DNA from: Thermoprotei archaeon
Lineage (GTDB): Archaea; Thermoproteota; Thermoprotei; Thermofilales; Thermofilaceae
Length of the DNA: 30,602 nt
Assembly (NCBI GenBank): GCA_003649495.1
Contig: QMRZ01000003.1
Coordinates: 1-30,602, forward strand
Reading direction: 5' to 3'
Under the pieces are notes generated by a model. It saw nothing but the letters and a program-made list of their open reading frames with translations, had not been told where the DNA came from and ran no database searches. This document shows positions 15,991 to 24,514 of this stretch, piece by piece. Numbering within the stretch: position 1 is the stretch's first letter; each line of letters opens with the position of its first letter. Both the position numbers and the translations under genes were made by a program.

Positions 15991-16447
15991 AGTTGTAGTT
16001 AGAGATTGGGTTAGGCTGAAGTGTAAGTATGGATGCAGCAGTTATGGCAAGCGTTTGACGTGCCCGCCCTATAGCCCAACGCCCGAGGAAATGCGGCGTG
16101 TGCTTAAGGAGTACGAAATCGGCCTCCTAGTGAAGTTCGGCCCCTCCGTAATTGAGGGAGGAGCTAGGGAGGGAGTGAACGTCCATGAAGTTATGTTCAA
16201 GCTCGAGAGAGCAGCATTCCTCAGAGGCTATTACCCAGCTTTTGGCTTGGCGTGTGGCCCCTGCACCCTGTGCCCGGAATGCAATGTGGAAAGGGGGATT
16301 TGCCGAAAGCCCCACATGGCTCGCCCCTCCATGGAGGCTTATGGCATAGATGTCTACGCTACCGTCAAGGATGTAGGGCTGGAGTTAAGGGTCGTGACGT
16401 CCTATGATCAGAGGCCTACTTACTTCGGCCTCCTGCTGTTAACTTAA
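15956..16447 (+). CDS. DUF2284 cysteine-rich metal-binding protein (5'-damaged)
   Basis: The remaining open frame gives 163 residues from TTG 15956. The first 11 or so (EHRKLFPYRL) are the out-of-frame reading of the damaged lead region and do not look like the family. From residue 13 on the match is good: VVVRDWVRLKCKYGCSSYG, LTCPPYSPTPEE, then ACGPCTLCPECNVERGICRK and a family-like end. The cysteines (KC-x3-C, TCPP, CGPCTLCPEC, GIC) suggest a zinc or Fe-S site; the function of DUF2284 is unknown. A product could still be made from the TTG, with GAGGC just before it, but would lack about 45 N-terminal residues. The stop overlaps the convergent esterase stop by four bases. Confidence 0.72.
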   Translation: MEHRKLFPYRLKVVVRDWVRLKCKYGCSSYGKRLTCPPYSPTPEEMRRVLKEYEIGLLVKFGPSVIEGGAREGVNVHEVMFKLERAAFLRGYYPAFGLACGPCTLCPECNVERGICRKPHMARPSMEAYGIDVYATVKDVGLELRVVTSYDQRPTYFGLLLLT

Positions 16448-17493
16448 GCAACCCGGCCCCCACACATTACCCGGTATTTTAGGTATGCTACAATGCAAGC
16501 AGCGGCGATCGAAGCCAAGATAAATAGGATGTACAGCCCTCTCTCCCTTGTCTTGCCAGCCCCCTTGAGATACTTATCGAAGAACTCCAGCGCGCGGGGA
16601 ACAACCTCCTCTAACGGCACATTATGCCCCGTATCGTACCAGTAGATCTCTTTAGGCTCGCCAGCCTTCTCTACAAGCTGTCTCTGAGCCTCAGCGGGGA
16701 CTATCCTGTCATACCTGCCACAGTGAAACTGAATCGGCCTAGGCGAGAATCTCCAGATGAAGTTCAGCGGCTCTACTGGTCTCAGAAGCTCCTCCACCTC
16801 GCTCCAGCTCATTTCAATCTTAGCTAAATACTCCCTGATTGGGGGTATCGCGGGGTGCATGCTCTTCTGAAGCATGAGCGTCATGTTACCTCCACCAACT
16901 ACTATCACAGCAGCTTTTATGCGGGGCTCGACGCCCACGAAAATCGCTCCAATTATCCCGCCCATGCTGCCGCCAGCATAGCCTATCCTATCACTATCTA
17001 CAAAATCCAGCGTCTCGAGGAGGTCAACACCACGCCTGAGGTCTATTACTGTCTGGATTATACCTCTCCTGCTATCCTCTAGATCCTTGGAATACAGTTC
17101 TTTCCCTGGAACGCTCCTCTCCCCATGGTACACAGCGTCTATGGAGAATATCGCGTAACCCCTCGGCGCTGCCACTCTAGCTAGTATTATTGCATCCTCC
17201 TTGCTGCCCCCATACCCGTGAAGGAAGACTATACACGGATAAGGAGGCTTGCCAATTTTAGGCACTATTAACAGGGCCGGTACTCTGACGTTGTTAACGC
17301 TGTCATAGTATATCTTGTAAATAATGAATGAGTCTTCTTCCCTCACCTTAGTTATCTCGGGATTTAGGGGCTCGGAGCTATCATATTCGTAGTACTTGAC
17401 TAACTCGTCCCCGGGCTCTCCGGCGACTGATAATATCGCGCCGGTGAGGAGGCCAGCTAGGCTTAACCACATGGCGAGGGCCTGCAGCATCAC
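16444..17493 (-). CDS. Secreted, membrane-anchored alpha/beta hydrolase (acetyl-esterase/dienelactone hydrolase type)
   Basis: This 349-residue protein begins with a signal-like hydrophobic segment (1-24) and ends with a membrane helix (about 320-337) and a short basic tail, so the catalytic part probably faces outward, tethered at the C-terminus. The fold markers are clear: oxyanion loop HGYGG (92-96), nucleophile elbow GGSMGG with Ser176, Asp262 in GRYDRIVP and His290 in DTGHNVP. The overall pattern (VPALLIVPK, RGYAIFSIDAVYHGER) resembles acetyl xylan esterase/BAAT-type and dienelactone hydrolases. De-esterification of extracellular glycans next to a GH106-like enzyme is a reasonable inference. 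It starts at GTG 17493 with a weak TATA-like CTTTTAGC upstream. Confidence 0.86.
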   Translation of the reverse strand: MMLQALAMWLSLAGLLTGAILSVAGEPGDELVKYYEYDSSEPLNPEITKVREEDSFIIYKIYYDSVNNVRVPALLIVPKIGKPPYPCIVFLHGYGGSKEDAIILARVAAPRGYAIFSIDAVYHGERSVPGKELYSKDLEDSRRGIIQTVIDLRRGVDLLETLDFVDSDRIGYAGGSMGGIIGAIFVGVEPRIKAAVIVVGGGNMTLMLQKSMHPAIPPIREYLAKIEMSWSEVEELLRPVEPLNFIWRFSPRPIQFHCGRYDRIVPAEAQRQLVEKAGEPKEIYWYDTGHNVPLEEVVPRALEFFDKYLKGAGKTRERGLYILFILASIAAACIVAYLKYRVMCGGRVA

Positions 17494-17527
17494 TATTTAA
17501 TAGCTAACCGAGCTAAAAGTGATTACC

Positions 17528-18436
17528 TCATCGGGAGAGGTGAGTAGTGCCCAGGGGCAATTTCTCAAAACCTGGCTGGAACTCCACTCTCATGCTCTTC
17601 CGCCCCTCAACCTGACATAGTATCCAAAGATAACATATCCTGCTGTTGGGAGTGGCCACGTTCGGGTGATAACCCCTCACAATAATCACCGCATCGTAGT
17701 CCCTCACCTTGAACACGTCCACGCCATCGTGATCCTCCACTACCTGTAGCCCGTAGCCTCCGTTAAGCCCATAATACACGTATATCTCCACCTTGTCATC
17801 GTGCTTGTGGGGAGGGAAGCTCGTCCACTCTCCTGGCCACCCCTCAGTGAAGCCAGCCATCAACCTATCACTTGGATCAGCCTCCCCTAATGCCACGTAA
17901 ACATCCCTCCGGTAACCTTCAAGCCCCGAGGTGAGGCGGCTTAGCTCGTTAAACCTCTTCACAAGCCGTATCTGAGACCTCTCAGAGGGGGCTTCACCGA
18001 TTACTACAAGGCTGCCTCTACCTTCTAGAGTTAGGTTTGCAGAACCAGTTAAGTAGAGGAGGTCCTTTGGAGATAGTTCCACCCTCCATGTACCGGCTTC
18101 AATGACGCACTGCTCTCTCAAGCAGGCAATTACTGCCTCCTTACCAGCTTCAAGAGAGTAAGGAGCCCTACCCTCTAGGAGGGCCCACTTAAAGGCATAG
18201 TCGCCGTGCCTGTAGAGCTCGATGAGGCCTGTAGCGGATTCAAGCGCCTCCACCTTTATAGCCCTACCACTCATCAAGAGCCTGGGGAGCCCTCGCTTAA
18301 AGCTGTTAACTCCTCTCAACTCATAGCCCTTGATAGGACACTGCGAGCATGTACTCACGCTGACCCTCAGCGACACTGAGCTCACGTCTAGAGCTAGGTA
18401 ACCGCTAAGGCGGAGCTTTTTGCAGGGTCCGCTCAC
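17528..18436 (-). CDS. KduI/IolB-family isomerase (5-deoxy-glucuronate isomerase-like)
   Basis: The 302-residue protein has the two-cupin KduI/IolB layout. The second cupin carries the metal site: SFPPHKHDDKVEIYVYYG (206-223) with His210, His212 and Glu217, and the matching RGYHPNVATPN (254-264) with His257. These are the hallmarks of IolB (5-deoxy-D-glucuronate isomerase) and KduI (5-keto-4-deoxyuronate isomerase). The N-terminal half is divergent, with a Cys pair near the start (CSQC, 30-33). I therefore call the family but not the exact substrate: an inositol or uronate derivative is likely. It is divergent from the MetE-like gene over 32 bp, and the message seems leaderless, with AAATTAATG about 25 nt before the GTG start. 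Confidence 0.82.
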   Translation of the reverse strand: MSGPCKKLRLSGYLALDVSSVSLRVSVSTCSQCPIKGYELRGVNSFKRGLPRLLMSGRAIKVEALESATGLIELYRHGDYAFKWALLEGRAPYSLEAGKEAVIACLREQCVIEAGTWRVELSPKDLLYLTGSANLTLEGRGSLVVIGEAPSERSQIRLVKRFNELSRLTSGLEGYRRDVYVALGEADPSDRLMAGFTEGWPGEWTSFPPHKHDDKVEIYVYYGLNGGYGLQVVEDHDGVDVFKVRDYDAVIIVRGYHPNVATPNSRICYLWILCQVEGRKSMRVEFQPGFEKLPLGTTHLSR

Positions 18437-18468
18437 TTGATAAGTAGGTGTTAAGTCATTAATTTGCG
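18437..18468. promoter_or_regulatory. 32-bp overlapping divergent promoter
   Basis: For the minus gene (GTG 18436) a TATA-like AAATTAATG lies at 18465-18457. For the plus gene (GTG 18469) a weaker TTGATAAG lies at 18437-18444. Each box sits where the other gene's transcription would begin, so the two genes should compete for initiation. Confidence 0.45.
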
Positions 18469-19464
18469 GTGGCGGGCTTGTGGGAGAAGTTCTTTGAGAG
18501 ATACGTGTCCAGCCATGTAGGGAGCATCCCCCTCGATTACTCGCCAGAGAACGTTGAAAGGAGCTTCAGAGATTTAGTAGAGGCTGGAGTAGATGTAGTT
18601 CCAGCACCCCAATTAAGAGATTTTACCTCAATGTACCTAGAGCCCCTAGTCGAGGCAGGGGTGCTAAGCAGGGTGCATGGCGCATATGCCGTGTCAGGCG
18701 ACCTAGATGAGGTGAGGAGGGTCGCGCCATCCATACCTGAGTTCAAGCTCGTAGCTAAGCTAGCTAAAGAGCAGCGCGTTAAGTGGCTGAGAGCACCAGT
18801 CACGGGCGCATTGACGCTTGCCTCTCGAGTGTACGTAGGCGATCCATCCAAGGGGATTAGGAGCACTGCACTAGTTAAGCGGGAGATGGTAGTTGAATGC
18901 CTATCTCAATATGTGGCGAACATAGTGAGGAACGCAGTAGAGCACGGCTTTAATGTCGTGGTGATAGATGAGCCCATGCTGAGTAACATAGTGGGGCGAA
19001 GAGTACTGCTCTACGGATACTCAGAGGAGGAGATACTTGAGATATACTCGCGTGAACTAAAGCCTGCCAGGGGGCTACTAAGGGGCACACACGTATGCGG
19101 CAGGGTAAGCGAGCGGCTAGCGTCCCTGCTAGCTGAGTCTGAAGAGCTCGAGTTTCTAAACCACGAGTTTCACGACACGCCACAGAACTTAGACCTGCCA
19201 TGGAGGAGTGTTTTAGAGGAAGGTGATAAGTTCCTCAGCCCTGGCGTATTCAGCTCCAGGCGCGCGGAAGTGGAGAGTGTAGAGGAGATAGTGAGTCATG
19301 CGAAGCGAGTTATAAGAATAGTGGGGGAGGAGAGGGTTAACATATTTAGTGGCGATTGCGGCCTGGGAGGGCTTAGGAAGATCGAGGAAGGCTACGCGAT
19401 CAGCTTAGGCAAGTTAAGGAACTTAGTTAAAGCTCTAGAGCTTATAAACAGAGAGGTAGAATGA
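18469..19464 (+). CDS. MetE-like methionine synthase core protein (UROD/MetE superfamily)
   Basis: At 331 residues this corresponds to the C-terminal catalytic half of cobalamin-independent methionine synthase, as in the short archaeal methionine synthases. It shows SSHVGSIPLDYS near the N-terminus, IDEPML (166-171), the zinc ligands His208 and Cys210 in THVCGRVSE, an acidic EFLNHEFHD (228-236), and Cys297 in FSGDCGLGGL. It would methylate homocysteine at a zinc site, with a methyl donor other than polyglutamyl-folate in archaea (often a corrinoid protein). It lies alone, with the helicase gene 56 bp downstream. Other members of the superfamily act on coenzyme M or methylthiols, so the exact acceptor is not certain. 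Confidence 0.83.
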   Translation: MAGLWEKFFERYVSSHVGSIPLDYSPENVERSFRDLVEAGVDVVPAPQLRDFTSMYLEPLVEAGVLSRVHGAYAVSGDLDEVRRVAPSIPEFKLVAKLAKEQRVKWLRAPVTGALTLASRVYVGDPSKGIRSTALVKREMVVECLSQYVANIVRNAVEHGFNVVVIDEPMLSNIVGRRVLLYGYSEEEILEIYSRELKPARGLLRGTHVCGRVSERLASLLAESEELEFLNHEFHDTPQNLDLPWRSVLEEGDKFLSPGVFSSRRAEVESVEEIVSHAKRVIRIVGEERVNIFSGDCGLGGLRKIEEGYAISLGKLRNLVKALELINREVE

Positions 19465-19520
19465 GCCATAATCGTGTGATATAATAAGGTGTTCAGCTAA
19501 GGCTTTCAGAGCAACAGGAC

Positions 19521-21551
19521 ATGAGGAGTAAGCTCAGGCCCTACCAGAGTGAGGCACTTGAATGGGCCCTTAAGACAGCTAACCTGCGCGGTGGCGCTGT
19601 AGTTAGCCTACCTACTGGGACTGGTAAAACGTTAGTGGCGATAGCATTCGTTGAGAGATGCTTAAAACGCAGCTCAAAAGCTCTAGTACTCGAGCCGACT
19701 AGATTTCTGGTTGAGCAGACTGCTAAAAGATTCAGGTACGAGGGGATAGACGCGTCAATGATACACTCGGGAGTCAAGGAGCGCGACTGGAGTCGCAAGG
19801 TGATAGTCACGACGCCGGAATCTGCTCTAAGCTACCTCCGGAAGAGGTACGGCATGCTCCCCAGGTCTAGAGCCGTAGAGCTGGCCTCGAGGGAGTTCCA
19901 GATAGTGGTGATCGATGAGTGCCACCACACTGTGGGCAACGACCCCTTTGCTCAAGTCATGCAGTACCTGCATCACTCAACAAAGCTAGGTCTCTCAGCT
20001 TTAATACCCAGGAGGAGGACAGGGGAGATAACACACTACATAGGTCCTATCAGGAGGTGGGACTTCAGCGATCTGAAAGGCAAGGGGTATGAGAAGCCCT
20101 ACATGATAGCTGAAGTATATGAGGCCCCCCTGAGGCCCATCGAGGAAGAACTCTACAGGAGACTATATGAACTCTGGCTGAGCAATCCCCTAGTATCAAA
20201 CTTTGCTGCACTAGCTTTAACGACCCTAAGCAGGGATGGTTGCGACGCACTAAGGGATTCGGCGAATAGGCCCACGACATTCGCTGAATTCCTGCTGAAG
20301 AATATACCTATAGCTTCTCTGCCTCGAGAGCCTCACAAGCTAGCTGTACTGGAGAGAGTGCTGGAGGATTATGAGGGCAATTATGAGAAGGCGCTAGTGT
20401 TCGTGAACCGGAGGTGCACAGCTGAGCTGCTAGCCCAGCGCTTCTCACACTTCAACCCAGTAAAGGTGATTGGAGGGAGGGAGTATGCTGACCCCAAGGC
20501 TAGGAAGAACCTCCTAGAGGAGGCTAGAAGACCAGAGACGCGGCTGATAATAGCTACTTCAGCGGGAGATGAGGGCATAGATGTCCCTGAGGTAGATCTC
20601 CTCATATTCTGGTCCCACGTATCATCTCCCCTCAGGCTCTATCAGAGGCTCGGGAGAGGGCTTCGCCCAGCGCTGGAGGAAGGGAAGGTGAAGTACGCTG
20701 TCTTCATAGTGACGCCAGGCACTAGAGACTATGATGCTCTTCCGGAGAGCCTAGTCGCCTTAGCACGTGAGGGCGTGGATGTGGCTGGGATATTCGATGA
20801 CATGAGCTCTTCAGCACTAGGCGAGGGGCTTATGATGGCTCAGAAGGTTAGGGAAGTCTCCCATCAACTAGGCGCTAGGGGGGTAGGCAGCGAGGCCCTA
20901 GTCTACTCGTTATCTCCACGTTACGCCAGCGCTAAAGTTGAGAAGAAGATACTGAGGGAGTTGGAGGAGAGCGTTAGGGTAGGGGCGATCTTCTACTTCT
21001 ACGATGTTAGCGATGTGTACTCGGAGATACAGAGTAGGGCTGAGATGGGGGATACCGAGGTGTACGTGCTGCTTGGACTTAATGAGAGGAGGTACGCTCC
21101 TCTAGACGAGTTAGAGGATGTTATGAGAAGCTCTCCCGAGAACTTCATGGATTCGCCACTCTGTATAGATCCGGTATCGAGCCTCGAAATTAGGGAGGCG
21201 GGAGAGGATATAGTACAGTGGTTTAAGATCGAGATGTACAAGCTCGTGACTTCGGGAGCTAAGGCGTCGAGAGTTGCCAGCCTCTTCGCCTCGCTGGCCT
21301 CTGAGTGTCCTACAGCCCTTGTTAAGTGGCGATTTAAAGTAAGCTCTGTGCTAATACCAATTAATGATCACCCAATGAGGTTAACGCTAGCAGCTGAGTA
21401 CGGCCCCTACATGGCTAAGAACATTAAACAGATCAAGGCCGCCCTCTATAATACAGCCTCTCTCTGGAACCTGATTAGCGGATTAGCAGTCGGCTCAGAG
21501 GGTGTTTCCCTTTGCGATAGGATGGTTAGAATCACGAGAGCTAGGGGCTGA
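19521..21551 (+). CDS. Superfamily 2 DNA helicase, XPB/Hef-like motor with unique C-terminal domain
   Basis: The 676-residue protein has a complete SF2 motor: Q-tip LRPYQSEAL (5-13), motif I SLPTGTGKT (29-37), Ia EPTRFL, motif II DECHH (132-136), motif III LSA (158-160), motif IV LVFVNRR, motif V ATSAGDEGIDVPEVD (345-359) and motif VI QRLGRGLRP (375-383). DECHH differs from the DEAH/DEAD types, and motif VI is nearer to XPB (QRLGRxLRP) than to Hef (QRxGRTGR). Residues about 180-265 between the two RecA lobes form a helical insertion as in Hef/MPH1. Residues about 400-676 show no nuclease or HhH motif I can recognise. Its likely role is in DNA repair or chromatin remodelling. A TATA-like sequence (about 19478-19488) precedes it. 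Confidence 0.82.
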   Translation: MRSKLRPYQSEALEWALKTANLRGGAVVSLPTGTGKTLVAIAFVERCLKRSSKALVLEPTRFLVEQTAKRFRYEGIDASMIHSGVKERDWSRKVIVTTPESALSYLRKRYGMLPRSRAVELASREFQIVVIDECHHTVGNDPFAQVMQYLHHSTKLGLSALIPRRRTGEITHYIGPIRRWDFSDLKGKGYEKPYMIAEVYEAPLRPIEEELYRRLYELWLSNPLVSNFAALALTTLSRDGCDALRDSANRPTTFAEFLLKNIPIASLPREPHKLAVLERVLEDYEGNYEKALVFVNRRCTAELLAQRFSHFNPVKVIGGREYADPKARKNLLEEARRPETRLIIATSAGDEGIDVPEVDLLIFWSHVSSPLRLYQRLGRGLRPALEEGKVKYAVFIVTPGTRDYDALPESLVALAREGVDVAGIFDDMSSSALGEGLMMAQKVREVSHQLGARGVGSEALVYSLSPRYASAKVEKKILRELEESVRVGAIFYFYDVSDVYSEIQSRAEMGDTEVYVLLGLNERRYAPLDELEDVMRSSPENFMDSPLCIDPVSSLEIREAGEDIVQWFKIEMYKLVTSGAKASRVASLFASLASECPTALVKWRFKVSSVLIPINDHPMRLTLAAEYGPYMAKNIKQIKAALYNTASLWNLISGLAVGSEGVSLCDRMVRITRARG

Positions 21552-21596
21552 GATAAGCACTGGCACAGATATTAGGCTCCTATCTCGGGTTAATGT

Positions 21597-22619
21597 GTGA
21601 AGGCCCTCGTGCTCCACGGCATTAGGGATTTGCGAGTGGAGGAAGTGGCTAAGCCTAAGCCTTCCGCTGGCGAGGTCTTGATAAGGGTTAAGGCCTGTGG
21701 GATATGTGGAACCGACCTACACTTCTACAAGGGCGAGTGGAGAGTTAAACTCCCCCTAATACCAGGACATGAGTTCTCAGGGATAGTCGAGGAGTTGGGT
21801 CCAGGCGTTGAGGAGCTTGAGGAGGGGACGCCCGTAGTGGCGGAGCCTAACATTACGTGTGGCCGCTGCTACTACTGTCGAATGAAGGACAGGAACTTTT
21901 ACTGTCCCAATATAAGGGCTGTGGGGGTTGACGTGGATGGAGCATTCGCAGAGTACGTCAAAGTGCCTGCTGGGAACGTCTACACAATCCCGAGAGGGAT
22001 GCCCTTCGAGGAAGCTGCCCTAATAGAGCCACTCGCCTGCTGTTTGAGAGGACTCGATAATGTAGGCATAGAGCTGGGCGATACAGTAGCAGTCGTAGGA
22101 GTTGGACCAATAGGGCTTCTAATGATCCAGCTGTCCAAGATCTGGGGCGCAGTGAAAGTCTACGCCATCGACCTTATTAGAGAGCGGCTTAACCTAGCTA
22201 AGCAGCTAGGCGCGGATGTTGTTATAGATGCCTCTAAGGAGGATCCAGTTAAGGCGGTATTAAGCGATACGAATGACATGGGTGTCGACGTTGCGATTGA
22301 GGCAGCTGGAAGCTCTAGGGCTATGGACACAGCGGTTAAGCTGGCTAGGCGGGGAGGTAGGGTCTTAATATTCGGCGTAGCACCTCAGGAGGAGGAGTGG
22401 AGATTAAGGCCTTTTGAGCTATATGAGAAGGAGCTTACGATAGTCGCTTCTTACAGGAGTCCCTACACGTTCCAGAGGGCTGTTAGAGTGGCTTCCTCGG
22501 GGAGGGTGTCGCTAGGCCCTATTATAAGCCACGTAATGCCCCTAGAGAGAGGGCCGGAGGCATTTGAAAAGTTGAGCAGGAAAACTCACGGAATGATAAA
22601 AGTCGTGTTAAAGCCCTAA
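21597..22619 (+). CDS. Zinc-dependent medium-chain dehydrogenase (sugar-alcohol/threonine dehydrogenase type)
   Basis: The 340-residue protein has the MDR architecture. The catalytic zinc ligands are Cys37 (GICGTD), His58/Glu59 (GHEFSG) and Glu144 (IEPLAC). The structural zinc cysteines are 88, 91, 94 and 103 (CGRCYYC then YC). The Rossmann motif is GVGPIG (168-173) and Asp192 ends the second strand, so NAD+ is preferred. This subgroup oxidises polyols (sorbitol, xylitol, inositol derivatives) or threonine; the sequence alone does not decide. The MFS gene starts 22 nt after its stop with a GGTGGG ribosome site, so the dehydrogenase and the transporter are probably one operon. The GTG start lies about 27 nt from GATATTAG. 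Confidence 0.88.
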   Translation: MKALVLHGIRDLRVEEVAKPKPSAGEVLIRVKACGICGTDLHFYKGEWRVKLPLIPGHEFSGIVEELGPGVEELEEGTPVVAEPNITCGRCYYCRMKDRNFYCPNIRAVGVDVDGAFAEYVKVPAGNVYTIPRGMPFEEAALIEPLACCLRGLDNVGIELGDTVAVVGVGPIGLLMIQLSKIWGAVKVYAIDLIRERLNLAKQLGADVVIDASKEDPVKAVLSDTNDMGVDVAIEAAGSSRAMDTAVKLARRGGRVLIFGVAPQEEEWRLRPFELYEKELTIVASYRSPYTFQRAVRVASSGRVSLGPIISHVMPLERGPEAFEKLSRKTHGMIKVVLKP

Positions 22620-22641
22620 GCGACGCTAGCAGGGTGGGTGT

Positions 22642-23772
22642 ATGGCGTCATTAGGTATGAAGCGCGTAAACTGCCTCCTCGTGAGCTATGCCGTTAGCTT
22701 CACAGCTTCGGTACTGCAGATCCTGTACCTCCCGCTACTCTCAGTACATGCCCTCAGGGTAGGGATAGGAGGGAGCGAGATAGGTTTCATCAGCGGGTTA
22801 GGCGCCTTAGTCTACGCATTGGTAACTCCGCTCGCCAGCTCAGCATCAAGTAGGCTAGGTGTAGCACGCACTGCTGCGCTCTCTCTCCTTACCCTCTCCA
22901 TCTCCTACGCTACTCTCCCCTTCCTAAAGAGCGTAACGGCTCTAACGTTGATCTCCGTGATCACGTACTTCTCCTACGCTCTCCTATGGCCCTCCCTGGA
23001 AGCCATGATAGCTCGGGAGGGGGGAAGTTCATCGAACTTCTCCGCCTCCTGGAGCACAGGCACGTTGCTGGGCTCCGCCCTTGCGAGCTACTTTCTTCAG
23101 TTACCAGAGACCATGGCTTTCACGTTACTATCAGCAACCGTACTTCCCTTCCTCCTGTTGCTGGTGAGAGCTCACAGAAGCTCCCGCGTGCATCAAACTG
23201 AGCTATCTGATACCTTGGCAGCTGCAGCTTCCCTACTCAAGCATTTAAGGCTCTCTTTCGCTTATGCAGCTTCACTGGGCGGGGTACTGGCCTTCTATCC
23301 GCTTATAGTAGAGGCTAAGGCTCTCCCGATATGGCTGGTGTCACTATCATTCTTCACGATGATTGGAGCGAGAACTATCACTTTCATATCGTATAACGTG
23401 TTGCCGAGAGCTGTGAAAAAGCAGCTGTCTCTAGGCGCCTTACTTCTCACCCCCCTAGCTGCGCTCCCCTACCTTAATGGCATACTCCCAGTAGCTGTAG
23501 TCTCAGCTTTAGCGGGGATCGGGCAGGGACTACTCTACGCAGCAGCTTTAGACGAGGTCTTCGCTAAGGGAGGGGGATGTGCTTACACAGGAGTGTTTGA
23601 GAGCTCAATAGGCCTAGGATACGTAGCTGGCCCTATAATAGCGGGCTTAGCCTCAACTGTATCACTAGAGCTATCCATACCAGCTGCTGTAGCCCTCGCA
23701 ACTGCCGTGCCGCTCCTACCTTTACCGATCAAGAGCAAAAGTGAGAACTGGATCACGGCGGCTCAAGGATAG
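22642..23772 (+). CDS. MFS permease
   Basis: At 376 residues, with about twelve hydrophobic helices, this is a compact MFS protein. The charged loop between helices 2 and 3 has the weak motif SSRLGVARTAALS, and a central basic loop (RAHRSSRVHQ, about 174-183) separates the two six-helix halves. No substrate signature can be read. It is translated with the zinc dehydrogenase, 22 nt upstream, so its substrate is probably the polyol or sugar that enzyme uses, or the product it exports. The stop lies one base from the end of the convergent EcfT gene. Confidence 0.83.
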   Translation: MASLGMKRVNCLLVSYAVSFTASVLQILYLPLLSVHALRVGIGGSEIGFISGLGALVYALVTPLASSASSRLGVARTAALSLLTLSISYATLPFLKSVTALTLISVITYFSYALLWPSLEAMIAREGGSSSNFSASWSTGTLLGSALASYFLQLPETMAFTLLSATVLPFLLLLVRAHRSSRVHQTELSDTLAAAASLLKHLRLSFAYAASLGGVLAFYPLIVEAKALPIWLVSLSFFTMIGARTITFISYNVLPRAVKKQLSLGALLLTPLAALPYLNGILPVAVVSALAGIGQGLLYAAALDEVFAKGGGCAYTGVFESSIGLGYVAGPIIAGLASTVSLELSIPAAVALATAVPLLPLPIKSKSENWITAAQG

Positions 23773-23773
23773 T

Positions 23774-24514
23774 TTAATACGTTAGCAGACAAGTTCCCAC
23801 AATTAAGTAGGCTAAGAATGCTGCCAAGAAGGCGTAATCTCCTGCTCCTGGCTGTACATCCCAGTAATAGGCTCTACTTCTTAGGGCGCCGAAGGCTCTG
23901 CTCTCCATCGATATGCTCAATAGTGTAGATCGCCTAACGACTAGTGAGAGGAGAGGAGCGAGTATACCAGCCATGAGCTCAATTGGATTTACACGCGTCT
24001 TAATTCTTCTGATCTTCCTCGACACAAGTATGTTCTCCAGGTCTCTACGCACCAGTGGTGCCATCCTAAAGGTCACGTAAGCTGCGAAGGCATACCTGTA
24101 ATCTACACCTAGCTTAGCTATACTTACGGCGAGGTCCCTCGGGTTAGTCGTGGTAGCCGCTAGGATGGAGTAAAGTATTATGGCCATAACTCGAGCAGCC
24201 AGGGTAATCCCCAATTCAAGCCCCTCCCAGTACACCTTAAGCCACCCTAAGTCGAGGAGGAGAGCTCCCGAGCGCACCATCACAGCATTAATCCATCCAT
24301 GTCCCACAACGACTGCTAATGCACCAGCCCACACTCTAATAGGTATACGGGGCCTCGCAGTTACTAGCAGAGCGGTAGCTGCCATTAGGTGTAGGAGTAT
24401 GTACTTCAGCTGGGGGAATAACACCATGTGAGATATAGCAATGAGCGTAACCACGATCTTGGTTAGTGGTGTGAGCCTGTGGAGCAGGGAAGCTCCCTCG
24501 TAGTATAGGCTCAA
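23774..24514 (-). CDS. ECF transporter transmembrane subunit EcfT (CbiQ family)
   Basis: The 246-residue membrane protein has about six hydrophobic helices and the two cytoplasmic coupling motifs of EcfT: a first basic helix around LVSRKIRRIK and a second in RRSTLLSISMESRAFG, the place of the A-R-G motifs that contact the ATPase dimer. It supplies the scaffold of the energising module for the vitamin-binding S component two genes upstream. The start is TTG 24514, overlapping the ATPase stop as TTGA, with a GGTGAGGGG ribosome site. This tight coupling suggests equimolar synthesis with the ATPase. The substrate is set by the S component, not by this gene. Confidence 0.92.
   Translation of the reverse strand: MSLYYEGASLLHRLTPLTKIVVTLIAISHMVLFPQLKYILLHLMAATALLVTARPRIPIRVWAGALAVVVGHGWINAVMVRSGALLLDLGWLKVYWEGLELGITLAARVMAIILYSILAATTTNPRDLAVSIAKLGVDYRYAFAAYVTFRMAPLVRRDLENILVSRKIRRIKTRVNPIELMAGILAPLLSLVVRRSTLLSISMESRAFGALRSRAYYWDVQPGAGDYAFLAAFLAYLIVGTCLLTY

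Noticed and set aside
15985..15995. Programmed frameshift in the DUF2284 gene
   Set aside because: The short GAAAG run is not a convincing slippery site and the upstream frame already contains a stop, so decay or a sequencing error is simpler.
19521..21551. Calling the helicase Hef
   Set aside because: The XPF-type nuclease and HhH domains are absent and motif VI is not of the Hef type.
21597..22619. Calling the zinc dehydrogenase L-threonine 3-dehydrogenase (tdh)
   Set aside because: Zinc and NAD motifs are shared by the whole polyol/threonine group and no kbl partner is adjacent, so I kept the general name.
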